A DNA stretch of 64,000 nt from the NCBI RefSeq assembly GCF_007828865.1, contig NZ_VIVK01000001.1, positions 1,302,001 to 1,366,000 on the forward strand. Reading direction: 5' to 3'. Shown here in pieces: positions 17,779 through 27,165 of this stretch (position 1 is the stretch's first letter; every line of letters begins with the position of its first letter). The position numbers and the translations under genes were made by a program. Source of the stretch: Kribbella amoyensis (GTDB lineage: Bacteria; Actinomycetota; Actinomycetes; Propionibacteriales; Kribbellaceae). The notes under the pieces were generated by a model. That model was not told the origin of the DNA and did not search any database. It saw only the letters and a list, made by a program, of their open reading frames with translations.

Positions 17779-18918
17779 ATGAAGATCACCGGCTGGGAAG
17801 TTCTCACCCTCCCCGATCGCGGCGACGCGATGATGCTCGTCGTCGTCGACACCGACGAGGGCATCCACGGCATCGGCGAGGTCGGCGTCCGCTCCCGGCA
17901 GCGTGCGGTCGCCGGCGGTCTCGACCACCTGGGCGAGCTGATCACCGGCGAGGACCCGCTGCGGACCGAGCACCTCTGGCAGCTGATGTTCCGGAGCGGC
18001 TTCTACCCCGCCGACCGCGTGCTCAGCTCGGCGATCGCGGCCCTCGACGTCGCGTTGTGGGACATCCGCGGCAAGGCGCTCGGCGTCCCGGTGCACCAGC
18101 TCCTCGGTGGGCCGGTGCGCGACCACGTGCCCTGCTACGTCCACGTCGGCGACGGGATGAACGACCGGCCCCGCTTCCTCGAACGGTGCCGCACACTCGT
18201 CACCGAAGGCTGGCAGCACCTGCGGTTCTCCGTACCGCACGACGACGCCGTCCTCGACGAACGCCGGACACTCCGGCAGGGCATCGAGTTGTTCCACCAG
18301 GTCCGCGAAGTGGTCGGTGACGACGTCGAGCTCATCCTCGACGTGCACACCCGGCTCGATCCCCCCGAGGCGGTGACGTTGTGCCGGGAGATCGAGAGTG
18401 CCCGGCCGTACTTCGTCGAGGACCCGCTCCGGGCCGAGCGTCCGGAGACGTACCGCGGGTTGCGGGCGCGCACCGGCGTACCGCTGGCCGCCGGTGAGCA
18501 GTTCGCCTCGAAGTGGGAGTTCGCCCGGTTGGTCGAGGCCGAGCTGATCGACTACGCCCGGGTCGACGTGGCGATCGCGGGCGGCCTGACCGAGGCGTGG
18601 AAGATCGCGGCCGGCTGCGAGACCCACTACGTCAAGGTGGCGACCCACAACCCGCTCGGCCCGGTCACCGCGGCCTCTTCCCTGCAGCTCAACCTGGCCA
18701 GCTCCAGTGCCGCGATCCAGGAGCATCAGGCCGAACCAGAGCCGGAGCTGGCCGCCTTGTTCACGGCTCGCCCGACGGTCGTCCCCGGCCGGGTGCTGCG
18801 CTCGGACCTGCCCGGTCTCGGGGTCGACATCGACCGCGAACGCGCCCGCGCGTACCGCGCCGCGTCCCGGGAGCTCCCGCGGTTGCGCAAGCCCGACGGG
18901 TCGTTCACGAACTGGTGA
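17779..18918 (+). CDS. enolase-superfamily sugar acid dehydratase (mannonate/galactonate type)
   Basis: The 379-residue enzyme has the two-domain fold of the mandelate racemase/muconate lactonizing group. Metal ligands are visible in ILDVHTR (Asp), YFVEDPL (Glu) and LAAGEQF (Glu). The C-terminal GLGVDIDRERARAY and PDGSFTNW blocks resemble the ManD/RspA subgroup, which contains D-mannonate dehydratases. The GATGAGG ribosome-binding site is 5 bases from the ATG. Divergent placement from the LacI gene suggests it degrades an acid sugar from the neighbouring uptake pathway. Substrate calls inside this superfamily are unreliable without testing. Confidence 0.82.
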   Translation: MKITGWEVLTLPDRGDAMMLVVVDTDEGIHGIGEVGVRSRQRAVAGGLDHLGELITGEDPLRTEHLWQLMFRSGFYPADRVLSSAIAALDVALWDIRGKALGVPVHQLLGGPVRDHVPCYVHVGDGMNDRPRFLERCRTLVTEGWQHLRFSVPHDDAVLDERRTLRQGIELFHQVREVVGDDVELILDVHTRLDPPEAVTLCREIESARPYFVEDPLRAERPETYRGLRARTGVPLAAGEQFASKWEFARLVEAELIDYARVDVAIAGGLTEAWKIAAGCETHYVKVATHNPLGPVTAASSLQLNLASSSAAIQEHQAEPEPELAALFTARPTVVPGRVLRSDLPGLGVDIDRERARAYRAASRELPRLRKPDGSFTNW

Positions 18919-18964
18919 GACCGCTGAACCGCCCGCCGCGCGCCGGTGTGCGAAGCTGAGGCAC

Positions 18965-19876
18965 GTGATCGAAGTCCGAAGGTTGCGGGTCCTGCGGGCC
19001 CTGGCTGATCACGGCACCGTGACCGCGGCCGCCGAGGTGCTGCACCTGACCCCCTCGGCCGTCTCCCAGCAACTCGCGGCGCTGGAGACCGAGGTCGGCC
19101 AGGAGCTGCTCGAACGCCGCGGCCGCCGGGTCGCGATCACGTCGGCCGGCCGGCTGCTGCTCACCCACGCGGACGCGATCCTCGCCGAGGTCGAACGCGC
19201 CGAGGAGGCGATGCGGCTGCACGCGGACGGGGTCACCGGCGAGGTCCGGGTGGCCGCGTTCGCGACCGCGATCAGCCTGCTGGTCGCGCCGTCGCTGGCC
19301 GAGCTCCGCGAGACCACGCCCGGCCTGCGGCTCGTCGTCCGCGATGCCGAGGGACACCAGGCCGTCACCCAGCTGCTCGACGGCGATGTCGATCTCGCCG
19401 TCACCGTCGAGCACCGCGGTTCGCCCCGCGCCGACGACGAACGGCTCACCGTCATCCCGCTGTACGCCGAGCCGTTCGTGGCCGTGCTCCCTCCGACCCA
19501 TCCGGCGGCCCGGTCCGAAGCGGTCGACCTGACCGACCTCGCCGACGACGACTGGGTGATGACGTCGGTCGGCAACCCGATCCGGGACGTCGTCCTGCTC
19601 GCGTGTGAGCAGGCCGGGTTCCAGCCGAGGATCGTTCACACCAGCGACGACTTCCGCTCGGTCGCCGCCCTCGTCTCGGCCGACGCCGGGGTCTCCCTGG
19701 TCCCCCAGCTCGCCCTGCCGCAGCGGACCTCGGCCGCGATCCTGCCGCTGGCCGCGCCGACACCCACCCGCCGGGTCTTCGCGGCCACCCGTCGCAGCCG
19801 GACCGATCACCCGCTCATCGCGGCCACGCTCAAGACCCTCGCCGCGACCGCCGCGGACCTACCCCTCGCCCGCTGA
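18965..19876 (+). CDS. LysR-family transcriptional regulator
   Basis: The 303-residue protein has the LysR N-terminal winged helix (RRLRVLRALADHGTVTAAAE, LTPSAVSQQLAALETEVG) and a two-lobed substrate-binding domain. The GTG start at 18965 is the only one placed right before the conserved helix. It follows the dehydratase gene by 46 bases on the same strand and may be co-transcribed. No divergent target gene is present, so the regulated gene is unknown. Confidence 0.9.
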   Translation: MIEVRRLRVLRALADHGTVTAAAEVLHLTPSAVSQQLAALETEVGQELLERRGRRVAITSAGRLLLTHADAILAEVERAEEAMRLHADGVTGEVRVAAFATAISLLVAPSLAELRETTPGLRLVVRDAEGHQAVTQLLDGDVDLAVTVEHRGSPRADDERLTVIPLYAEPFVAVLPPTHPAARSEAVDLTDLADDDWVMTSVGNPIRDVVLLACEQAGFQPRIVHTSDDFRSVAALVSADAGVSLVPQLALPQRTSAAILPLAAPTPTRRVFAATRRSRTDHPLIAATLKTLAATAADLPLAR

Positions 19877-19921
19877 CCCGAGCAGGGCCAGGACCTCCTC
19901 GGCTGCTCCGACGAGGTGAGT

Positions 19922-20752
19922 TCAGCCGAGGTGGGCGGCGGCGGCTCGGGTGAGGCGTTCGAAGTTGGCGGGCTTGACACCCTTGCCCATCTCGCGGAAC
20001 GCCAGCACCGAGACGACGGCGCCCTGACGGGTGACGGCGTACGGGAAGCCGCCGTCCTCGCTGCCCGGGTCGGACGGGAGCGGGTAGTCGTACCAGCGCA
20101 GGATCGTGGTCGCCTGGCCCACCGGGAGGGTCCGGTTCTCGGTCAGCTTGCGCGCGTGGGTCGGCGCCGGCCGCGCCGCCTTGCAGGACTTGATCGTGGC
20201 GACGATCCGGTTGTACGCCGTTGTCGCGGTCGCCGCGTCCTTGTACCGGGTGAGCCATTGGCCTCCGGACGCGTCCAGTCCGGTGGTGAAGTTCCGGCTC
20301 AACGCGCCGGCCACGTCCTCGCCACGGGTCGACGACCGACCGCAGATCGGCGTACTCGCGCTGCCCTCGGTCGCCGCCCAGCCCCGCTTCGGGTCGGCCT
20401 TGGAGACCTCTCCACCGGTGAGCAGCATCGACGTGACCAGGCGGACCGGCTTGGCCGGCGTCGGCGTCTCGACCGGTGGCCGCGTCGGCTTCCCCGTCGG
20501 CGTCGTACTCGGCTTCGCGCTCGGCGTCCCGGTCGGCGTCCCGGACGGACCGGCAGTCGGCGTGCTCACCGGCGGCGTCGTCGGCGAATCACCGGCCGTC
20601 GCACTCGGCGACGTCGAGGCGTCCCCCGAGCCCGATCCCGACCCAGCTCCCGCGTCGTTGCCGCAGGCCACCAGCAGCATCGTCGCCGCGGCCACTCCGG
20701 CGACCGCCGTCGTCCGGCGCGTCCGCCATCCCCGTCCCGCCATCGGTCCCAC
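19922..20752 (-). CDS. lipoprotein with proline/threonine linker, unknown function
   Basis: The 276-residue protein has a lipoprotein signal ending in MLLVAC and is predicted to be anchored to the cell surface by that cysteine. A low-complexity Ser/Gly then Pro/Thr-rich linker (about residues 33-105) separates the anchor from a 170-residue globular domain with two cysteine positions (TPICGR and IKSCK) that could form a disulfide. This looks like the sensor-type PknH/LpqN-like lipoproteins of Actinomycetota, but I cannot assign a family. An ATG three codons later is an equally good start. Confidence 0.75.
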   Translation of the reverse strand: MGPMAGRGWRTRRTTAVAGVAAATMLLVACGNDAGAGSGSGSGDASTSPSATAGDSPTTPPVSTPTAGPSGTPTGTPSAKPSTTPTGKPTRPPVETPTPAKPVRLVTSMLLTGGEVSKADPKRGWAATEGSASTPICGRSSTRGEDVAGALSRNFTTGLDASGGQWLTRYKDAATATTAYNRIVATIKSCKAARPAPTHARKLTENRTLPVGQATTILRWYDYPLPSDPGSEDGGFPYAVTRQGAVVSVLAFREMGKGVKPANFERLTRAAAAHLG

Positions 20753-20835
20753 CTCTCCGTCTTCGTCGCGTCGATGAAGTGGACGCTAGCGAGCACGGAT
20801 TGGTTGGCTCGGGATTTGCTCCGGGCCGCCGTGTC

Positions 20836-21672
20836 TCAGTTGCCGCTCACCGGCGCGGGATCCACGACCACCGGGGCGGGATCTAACACCGGGGCGAGGT
20901 CCACGACCACCGCCGCGTGGTCCGACGGCCAGACCCCGTCGACCGCCTCGGCTCCGGCCCGGCGTACCGCGGTGACGTGCCCGCCTCCGTCCGGCCGCGG
21001 GACACCGACATGGACGTAGTCGACCCGCGCACTCGGGGTGAACGTGCGCCGGACGTACGGATTGGCGGCGTCCCAGGTCGCACCGGGCTCGCCGGGAGCC
21101 GCGTACTCCCAAGCGTCGATCAGGACCTGACCCGGTACCGGCGGCGCGGTCCGTAGTCCGCTGAAGAGGCGCAGCTCGTCGGAGTCCGGGACGGCGTTGA
21201 AGTCCCCGGTGACGACCGGCGGATGGCCGCCCGGGTGCTCCGCGACGAACTCCGCCAACGCACGCACCTGATCACAGCGCACCGCGGAAGCATCCAGCGG
21301 CGCCTCCAGATGCGCGGTGAAGAACGGCACCCCACCGGTCGAGGCGTACAGCGCGAACCGTCCCTCCGCGCCGGGCAATCGGCGGACCTCCCGCTCGTCG
21401 ATCGGCGGCCGGCTGAGGATCGCGTTGCCGACAGCAACCGTCGGGTCGCCGATCCGACGCTGCCAGGACTCCGGCGCGAGCGACGGCTCGAACGTCCAGT
21501 GCAGCCCGAGCTCGGCGGCGAGCAGCTCGGCCTGGTTCTCGTGGCCCTGAGCCCATACCTCCTGGAGGCCGATCAGGTCGGCGTCGGCGGCCCGCAGCAC
21601 CGTCAGGATCGCGGCCTCACGCTGCTCCCAGGGACCGAACCGCCACCACAGGTTCCAGCTGAGGACGCGCAC
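20836..21672 (-). CDS. endonuclease/exonuclease/phosphatase-family protein
   Basis: The 278-residue metal-dependent hydrolase has the complete EEP signature: Asn7 in LSWNLWW, Glu in GLQEVWAQ, GDFNAVPDS and the C-terminal SDHAAVVVD. The family cleaves phosphodiesters in DNA, RNA, phosphoinositides or sphingomyelin. No signal peptide is present, so it acts in the cytoplasm. The C terminus ends in a short repetitive DPAPV stretch. It lies three bases before the SDR gene on the same strand and is probably co-transcribed with it. Confidence 0.88.
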   Translation of the reverse strand: MRVLSWNLWWRFGPWEQREAAILTVLRAADADLIGLQEVWAQGHENQAELLAAELGLHWTFEPSLAPESWQRRIGDPTVAVGNAILSRPPIDEREVRRLPGAEGRFALYASTGGVPFFTAHLEAPLDASAVRCDQVRALAEFVAEHPGGHPPVVTGDFNAVPDSDELRLFSGLRTAPPVPGQVLIDAWEYAAPGEPGATWDAANPYVRRTFTPSARVDYVHVGVPRPDGGGHVTAVRRAGAEAVDGVWPSDHAAVVVDLAPVLDPAPVVVDPAPVSGN

Positions 21673-21675
21673 CGA

Positions 21676-22443
21676 TCAGCCGCGCCGACGGCCGTCGAGA
21701 CCGAGCGTGGAGACCCGGGCGACCAGCGAGCGCGGGACGGTCCGGGCGCCGAACGCGATCAGCTTGTACCGCCAGGTCGGGATCGAGATCGCCTTGCCGC
21801 GCATCAGGTCGGCCCAGGCGGCGTCGGCCAGGTCGTTCGCGTCCAGCCAGAGGAACGACGGGATGATCGTCTTGTCCACGCCCATCCGGCGGTGGAACTC
21901 GGTCCGCACGAACCCGGGGCACACCGCCATCACCGCGACGCCCTTCGCGTGCAGCTCGACCGCGAGCCCGGAGGAGAAGTTCGTCACCCAGGACTTGTGC
22001 GCGCTGTACGTCCCGCGGGGTACGAACCCGGCCACCGACGACACGTTCACCACCGCACCGGAGCCGCGCTCGATCATCGGCAGCACGGCCGCGTGGGTGA
22101 GCCGGAGGACGACCCGGACGAGCAGGTCGAGCTGGCGTTCCTCGGCCTCGACCGGGTTCGCCCAGAACGGCCGCTTGTGACCGAAGCCGGCGTTGTTCAC
22201 CAGCACCTCGACCGGCCCGGTGCGGAACCGCTGCTCGACCACCGCCAGCTGCTCCGGATCGGTCAGGTCGGCCGCCAGCACCTCACAGGAGACACCGTGC
22301 AACCGCGAGATCTCCCCCGCGATCTCCTTCAGCCGCGCCTCGTCGCGCGCCACCAGCACCAGGTCGTACCCCTCGCGGGCCAGCTTGTCCGCGAACGCCC
22401 GCCCGATGCCGGCACTGGCCCCAGTGATCACCGCCGTCGCCAC
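21676..22443 (-). CDS. short-chain dehydrogenase/reductase
   Basis: This 255-residue classical SDR has the NAD(P) motif GASAGIG, the NNAG motif, the catalytic Ser in VNVSSVAG and Tyr-x-x-x-Lys as YSAHK. The GTG start (ATAVITGASAGIG follows) is preceded by an AAGGG site about 9 bases away; an ATG at 22482 would add 13 residues. Members of this group (DltE/YqjQ-like) reduce ketones of unknown identity. The C-terminal FLWLDANDLADAAWADLMRG segment is typical of the group. Confidence 0.88.
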   Translation of the reverse strand: MATAVITGASAGIGRAFADKLAREGYDLVLVARDEARLKEIAGEISRLHGVSCEVLAADLTDPEQLAVVEQRFRTGPVEVLVNNAGFGHKRPFWANPVEAEERQLDLLVRVVLRLTHAAVLPMIERGSGAVVNVSSVAGFVPRGTYSAHKSWVTNFSSGLAVELHAKGVAVMAVCPGFVRTEFHRRMGVDKTIIPSFLWLDANDLADAAWADLMRGKAISIPTWRYKLIAFGARTVPRSLVARVSTLGLDGRRRG

Positions 22444-22519
22444 GCCCCGCACCCTTCCGTCGACTCCCGCCCAGTCTGTCACCTGGGCGCGGTCGCCCGC
22501 AGGCGCCGTCGCAGGGTTT

Positions 22520-23356
22520 CTACTCCTTGACGGCGCCCGCGGTCAGACCTTCGACGATGTACCGGCTGGCGAAAGCGAACAGGATCATCGTGGGGATGAT
22601 GGACAGCGCCGCCGCGGCGGACATCGAGCCCCAGTCGATGTTGTAGCTGCTGATGAACCCGTTCAGCGCGGCCGGCACGGTCTTGTTCTCGTCGCTGTTC
22701 AGCAACGTGACCGACAGGAACAGCTCGTTCCAGCAGTTCACGAAGTTGAAGATGAACGACGCCGCGATCCCCGGCGTCATCACCGGCACCAGTACCCGGA
22801 ACAACGCCGACAACCGGGAGCAGCCGTCCACCATCGCGGCCTCCTCGAGCGAGGCGGGCACGTTCTCGAAGAAGCCGCGCAGCATCACCGTGCAGAGCGG
22901 GATCGAGATCGCGACGTACACCAGGACCAGGCCCCAGCGGCTGTCCACCAGGTACATCCTGGTCATCAGGATGTACAGCGACCCGAGCGCGATGAAGCCC
23001 GGGATCATCTGGGTGACCAGGAACGCGCCCATCACCGCGCCCTTGGAGACGAACTCGAACCGCGCCAGCACGTACGCCGCGAGCAACGACACCACCGTCG
23101 CCAGCGCGGCCGCGACCAGCGACACGATCAGGCTGTTGCCGATGAAGACGCCGAAGTTCGACTGGTCGAACAGGCCGCGGTAGTTCTCCAGCGAGAACTG
23201 CGACGGCCAGTACTTCAGCGGGTAGGCGAAGATCGACCCCGGGTCCTTGAACGACGTGACCAGGATCCAGTACAGCGGGAACACCGTGAACAGCAGGCAG
23301 ATCCCGAGCCCGGTGAACTTGGCGATCCGGCCGGCCAGGGTCTCGTGGAGGATCAT
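22520..23356 (-). CDS. carbohydrate ABC transporter permease (MalG type)
   Basis: The 278-residue membrane protein has six helices and the EAA loop VPASLEEAAMVDGCSRL. It is the last gene of a three-gene CUT1 importer operon; its ATG overlaps the stop of the preceding permease (ATGA at 23353-23356). The operon has no ATPase gene. Confidence 0.92.
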   Translation of the reverse strand: MILHETLAGRIAKFTGLGICLLFTVFPLYWILVTSFKDPGSIFAYPLKYWPSQFSLENYRGLFDQSNFGVFIGNSLIVSLVAAALATVVSLLAAYVLARFEFVSKGAVMGAFLVTQMIPGFIALGSLYILMTRMYLVDSRWGLVLVYVAISIPLCTVMLRGFFENVPASLEEAAMVDGCSRLSALFRVLVPVMTPGIAASFIFNFVNCWNELFLSVTLLNSDENKTVPAALNGFISSYNIDWGSMSAAAALSIIPTMILFAFASRYIVEGLTAGAVKE

Positions 23357-24330
23357 CGGGCCACCTTCCGGCGCGGCGTACGGGGTTTGATCGCGAGCAG
23401 GTAGAACACCGCGAACAGCAGCAGCACGAAGACCACCATCACGCCCATCGCCGAGGCGCGGCCGTAGTCGCCCTCCTGGGTCACCTGGATCATGTACGAG
23501 GTGACGATGTGGGTCTCGTTCGCGGGACCACCGCCGGTCATCCCGAAGATCAGCTCGGGCGAGTTGAAGATCCAGATCACCCGGAGCAGCACGGTCAGCG
23601 CGAGCGTGGTCCGGATCGACGGGATCGTGATGCTGAACAGCGTCCGCACCTTGCCGGCGCCGTCGATCGCGGACGCCTCGTACAGCTCGTCCGGTACCGA
23701 CTGCAGCGCGGCCAGGATCATGATCGCGAAGAAGGTGACGCCGTACCAGACGTTCGCCACGATCACCGCGACCATCGCGTACTTCGCGTCCGCCAGCCAC
23801 GGCACCGGGGTGTCGATCAGGTGCGTCTTCATCAGCAGGTCGTTGACCACACCGAACTCGCCGTTGAACATCCAGCGGAAGAGGATCCCGATCAGGAACC
23901 CCGACACCGCCCACGGGAAGAACACCAGCGCCTGGTACGCCCCGCGGAACCGGAACCGGCGGCGCAGCCAGAGCGCCATCGTGAACCCGATCAGGAACTG
24001 CGGGATCAGCGAGCCGGCCACCCAGACCAGCGAGTTCCGTACCGTGCCGCGGAACATCTCGTCGCCGACCAGGGTGCGGAAGTTGTCCAGCCCGACCCAG
24101 GAGGTGTCCGACAGGTCGTTCAGGTTGTAGTTGCGGAACGCCATCTGGATGCCGCTCAGCAACGGGTAGTAGGTGAACAGCCCGACGAAGACGATCGCGG
24201 GCAGCATGAACAGGAACAGCACGAGCGCGGTCCGCCCGGTGAACCTGCGCCGGTTGCCGACCGGCCGCCGCGGTACCCCCTTGCCAGGAGTACCTCCGGC
24301 GGCCGGCCGCTCAGTCTCGGTCAGGGCCAT
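23353..24330 (-). CDS. carbohydrate ABC transporter permease (MalF type)
   Basis: The 325-residue permease has an Arg/Pro-rich cytoplasmic N terminus, six membrane helices and the EAA loop VPDELYEASAIDGAGKVRTL. The segment MTGGGPANETHIVTSYMI matches the conserved periplasmic block of MalF-like subunits. It starts four bases after the binding-protein stop and pairs with the next permease. Confidence 0.92.
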   Translation of the reverse strand: MALTETERPAAGGTPGKGVPRRPVGNRRRFTGRTALVLFLFMLPAIVFVGLFTYYPLLSGIQMAFRNYNLNDLSDTSWVGLDNFRTLVGDEMFRGTVRNSLVWVAGSLIPQFLIGFTMALWLRRRFRFRGAYQALVFFPWAVSGFLIGILFRWMFNGEFGVVNDLLMKTHLIDTPVPWLADAKYAMVAVIVANVWYGVTFFAIMILAALQSVPDELYEASAIDGAGKVRTLFSITIPSIRTTLALTVLLRVIWIFNSPELIFGMTGGGPANETHIVTSYMIQVTQEGDYGRASAMGVMVVFVLLLFAVFYLLAIKPRTPRRKVAR

Positions 24331-24334
24331 GCGC

Positions 24335-25648
24335 TCAGTTCCCGGCCCACTTCTTCGTCCAGTACTCGTCCCAGCTCTTCAGGATCTCGGCCGGCTGGGC
24401 CTTCCCGGTGATCAGCTTCTGGACGTCGGCGTCGGCCTTGTTGCCCCACTCGGTCGACCACGGCACGCCGCGCGGCTGGGTGACCACGACGTAGGTGTCC
24501 GGCGACGAGTTCATCGCGACGTACGACGCCCACGGGCCGTCCTTGAAGAACGGGTCCTCGGCGGCCGACTTGAGGATCGGGACCAGGCTGTTCTCCTTCG
24601 AGAACGTCATCGCGGCGTCGCCGGAGGTGAGGAACTTGACCAGCTTGACCGCGGCCTCCTTCTGCTCACTGCCCTGCGCGACCCCCCAGCCCGCGTTCGC
24701 CAGCGGCTGCGCGGCCTTGCCGGTCGGGCCGACGGGCAACGGCGCCGTACCCCACTGGTCCTCCTTGATCGTCTTGGACTCGCGGACCGTGGCGATCACC
24801 TCGGGGTCCTGCAGCAGGAACCCGGTGGTCCCGGACGTGAAGCCCTGCACCATCTCCGGGTAGCCCCAGCTCACCGACGACGGCGGCGACGCGTTCTTGA
24901 ACAGGTCGACGTACAGGTTCAGCGCGTCCACGGCCTTCGGCGACGAGAAGATCGTCTTGCCGTCGGTCAGCTTGAACGCGTTGTCCTTGTTGATGTCGTC
25001 GATCACGTACCCCGAGATCACCGCGATCGCGTTGCCGCCACCGCCGAGACCGCCGCGGAACGAGTAGCCGTACCGGTTCTTCGACGGGTCGTTGATCTTC
25101 TTCGCCTGCTCGACCATCTCGGTCCAGCTCTTCGGCGGTCCGCTGAACCCGGCCTGCTGGACCAGGTCCTTGCGGTAGAACAGCGACAACCCGTAGAAGC
25201 CGTACGGGACCATGTACGACTTGCCGCCCTGCTGGGTGACCTGCAACGCGTTCGGGGTGAGCGCGTCCAGGCCGTCCCAGCCCTTCAGGTCGGGGGCCAT
25301 GTCGTAGATCCACTTGTTCGTGGAGAACGGGCCGACGGTGGTGTCGCGGACCTCCAGCACGTCCACGCCCTTGCCGGACTGGAGCATCTGCTGGATCTTC
25401 TGGTCCGCCTGGTTCGTCGGCGGCGAGATGAGCTGCACCTTGATGCCGTCGTTCTTCGCCTCGAAGTCGGCGATGAGCTTCTTGAGCAGCTGGGTCCGGG
25501 TCGGGTTGGTCAGGCTCTCGACCATCTGCAGCCGGACCTCGCCGCCTTCCTGCGCCTTCTCGGCCGGGCCGGGGCCACAGGCGGTGACGACGAGTGTGGC
25601 CGCAGCCAGCGCGGCGGTGAGGGGTGCAAACATCTGTCGGTGACGCAC
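24335..25648 (-). CDS. sugar-binding lipoprotein of second ABC transporter
   Basis: The 437-residue extracellular solute-binding protein has a lipoprotein signal with lipobox VVTAC. The GTG start at 25646-25648 has a near-perfect ribosome-binding site (GAGGAG, 7-base spacer); the later ATG at 25631-25633 would shorten the signal peptide. It shares DFEAKN and VPYGFYGLSLFYRKDLV blocks with family 1 sugar-binding proteins. It is divergent from the GntR-type regulator, and a matching operator lies at 25728-25744. The ligand is not known; no glycosidase is linked to this operon. Confidence 0.92.
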   Translation of the reverse strand: MRHRQMFAPLTAALAAATLVVTACGPGPAEKAQEGGEVRLQMVESLTNPTRTQLLKKLIADFEAKNDGIKVQLISPPTNQADQKIQQMLQSGKGVDVLEVRDTTVGPFSTNKWIYDMAPDLKGWDGLDALTPNALQVTQQGGKSYMVPYGFYGLSLFYRKDLVQQAGFSGPPKSWTEMVEQAKKINDPSKNRYGYSFRGGLGGGGNAIAVISGYVIDDINKDNAFKLTDGKTIFSSPKAVDALNLYVDLFKNASPPSSVSWGYPEMVQGFTSGTTGFLLQDPEVIATVRESKTIKEDQWGTAPLPVGPTGKAAQPLANAGWGVAQGSEQKEAAVKLVKFLTSGDAAMTFSKENSLVPILKSAAEDPFFKDGPWASYVAMNSSPDTYVVVTQPRGVPWSTEWGNKADADVQKLITGKAQPAEILKSWDEYWTKKWAGN

Positions 25649-25727
25649 GGCACTTCTCCTCAGGGGATGTGGGCCAGGGGGTGGCTCAGTCGATGGCAGT
25701 GGATGTTTGCCCTGACATCTGATGAAT

Positions 25728-25744
25728 TGGTCGACCGTTGACCA
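25728..25744. promoter_or_regulatory. GntR-type operator TGGTC-N7-GACCA
   Basis: The sequence TGGTCGACCGTTGACCA has perfect TGGTC/GACCA arms and lies in the 178-base gap between the ABC importer and the divergent FadR-type regulator. FadR/GntR operators typically have T-GGT and ACC-A half sites, so this is the likely binding site for the adjacent regulator acting on both promoters. Confidence 0.6.
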
Positions 25745-25826
25745 GACATTAGCGAGGATTGCGCTGTGACGACAAGGACTTGATGATGATGTGACCGTAA
25801 GTGGTCTGAGGACTTGAGGAGGTCTC

Positions 25827-26531
25827 ATGGCAGCCACCGACAAGGCACTGGCCGGCCTGCGACAGATGATCGCGTCCGGGGAACTCGGGCCGGGAGCGAA
25901 GTTCCCGCCCGAGCCGGAGCTCTGCGACCACCTCGGCGTGTCCCGCAGCTCACTGCGCGAAGCGGTCCGCTCACTCGCCGCGCTCGGTGTGATCGAATCC
26001 CGGCACGGCTCCGGCACGTACGTCTCCGCGCTCGACCCCGCCGAGATCATCAGCCGTTTCTCGCTGTCCGTCGAGCTGATCCCGCTGGAAGGCGTCCTGC
26101 AACTGCTCGAGGTCCGCCGCGTCCTCGAATCCCACGCGACCGCGGCCGCCGCCGCCCGCCAGGATCCGGGGCTGGAAGCGAAGCTGGCCGCGATCCTGGA
26201 CCAGTTGGAAGCGACCACGGACGCGGGCGAGATCCAGTCCCTCGACGCGGAGTTCCACGGCGCGATCTGCGCGGCCGGCGGAAACCCGACCGTGACGGCG
26301 CTGACCGGGGTGATCCGCGGCCGCGGCGGGCACTACCGGATCTTCGACCCAGGCGCGGACTTCAACGCGATCAAGGAAACCAGCGACCGCGGCCACCGCG
26401 CGATCCTCGCCGCCATCACCAACCGCGACCCGGCAGCGGCCGCAACCGCGGCGTCGGCCCACATAGCCCAAACCGAACTGTGGTTACGCGCCCTACGCCC
26501 AGATCCGCAGGTTGCCCTTCCCAGTCCGTGA
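25827..26531 (+). CDS. GntR-family regulator, FadR/FCD subgroup
   Basis: The 234-residue protein has an N-terminal winged helix (LRQMIASGELGPGAKFPPEP, then HLGVSRSSLREAVRSLAALG and HGSGTYV) and an all-helical FCD ligand domain with metal-binding positions (EVRRVLESHA, DAEFHGAI and RGHRAILAAI). A GAGGAGG ribosome-binding site lies at about 25815. Divergent orientation indicates control of the importer at 22.5-25.6 kb. Effectors of this subgroup are usually acids such as gluconate or lactate, so the importer's substrate may be a sugar acid or a sugar. Confidence 0.92.
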   Translation: MAATDKALAGLRQMIASGELGPGAKFPPEPELCDHLGVSRSSLREAVRSLAALGVIESRHGSGTYVSALDPAEIISRFSLSVELIPLEGVLQLLEVRRVLESHATAAAAARQDPGLEAKLAAILDQLEATTDAGEIQSLDAEFHGAICAAGGNPTVTALTGVIRGRGGHYRIFDPGADFNAIKETSDRGHRAILAAITNRDPAAAATAASAHIAQTELWLRALRPDPQVALPSP

Positions 26532-26543
26532 CAGGGCGGAGCT

Positions 26544-26641
26544 GCAGCACTCATCAACCCGCCTTGCCGGCCGGTCAGCGGAGGTGACCAGGCGTGGAAG
26601 GCGTCGGATGGCGGTGTGGTCGGGAGGTTGATGAGTGATGC
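26544..26641. repeat. inverted repeat element with GGTTGATGAGTG arms, copy 1
   Basis: GCAGCACTCATCAACC (26544-26559) and its near complement GGTTGATGAGTGATGC (26626-26641) pair over 16 bases with one mismatch around a 66-base loop. It lies between the GntR gene and the small lipoprotein gene. The same 12-base arm recurs at 57.5 kb in the same arrangement, so this is a dispersed element. Confidence 0.65.
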
Positions 26642-26732
26642 CGGTGCGCACACTCACGTGGTTTGGGTGAGGTGGTGGGGTTTTCCCGCCCGCAGGATGT
26701 GAGGGTCTGGTCTCGCGAAGGGGTGAACGCGG

Positions 26733-27131
26733 ATGAGGTCTCCCGTGGTCGGTGGTTTGACGACAGCGCTTCTCGCCCTCTCCCTCACCAGTTGTTCGGG
26801 TGATCGGCCCATCTGCTACGCCGTGGACACGCTCAAGTCGTCCGTCCAGGCGATCCAGCAGATCGACTTCGGTTCGCCCAGTGCGCGCACCGAGCTGAAG
26901 GACGGGCTGAACGCCGTCGAGGACGATCTCGCGCAGGTGAAGACCGATGCCGAGGCCGAGTACCCGTTCCAGATCGAGGCGGTCGAGAGGACCTACGGCA
27001 CCCTGCAGACCGCGCTGTCCACCGCCATCGCCGGGCCGACCGCCGCGACGCTCGCCGCGGTGGTCGCGGGATACCGGGATTTCATCGCGGCCGTGGACAC
27101 CATGCTCACCACCGTGAAGGCCGACTGCTGA
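26733..27131 (+). CDS. small lipoprotein of unknown function
   Basis: The 132-residue protein has a lipoprotein signal with lipobox SLTSC (Cys22). The mature part is predicted to be almost fully helical (VDTLKSSVQAIQQIDF, LNAVEDDLAQVKTDAEAEYP, LSTAIAGPTAATLAAVV) and has cysteines near its start (ICYA) and at its last residue, which could form a disulfide. It resembles helical-bundle lipoproteins of Actinomycetota, but no family is recognised. It is followed 34 bases later by the aminotransferase gene. Confidence 0.8.
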   Translation: MRSPVVGGLTTALLALSLTSCSGDRPICYAVDTLKSSVQAIQQIDFGSPSARTELKDGLNAVEDDLAQVKTDAEAEYPFQIEAVERTYGTLQTALSTAIAGPTAATLAAVVAGYRDFIAAVDTMLTTVKADC

Positions 27132-27165
27132 CATCACCCCGGGTGCTTTGGTTAGGGTCAGGGTC

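Noticed and set aside
20461..20640. small ORFs within the Pro/Thr linker of the lipoprotein gene
   Set aside because: Shifted frames of the same repetitive sequence; no ribosome-binding site or homology.
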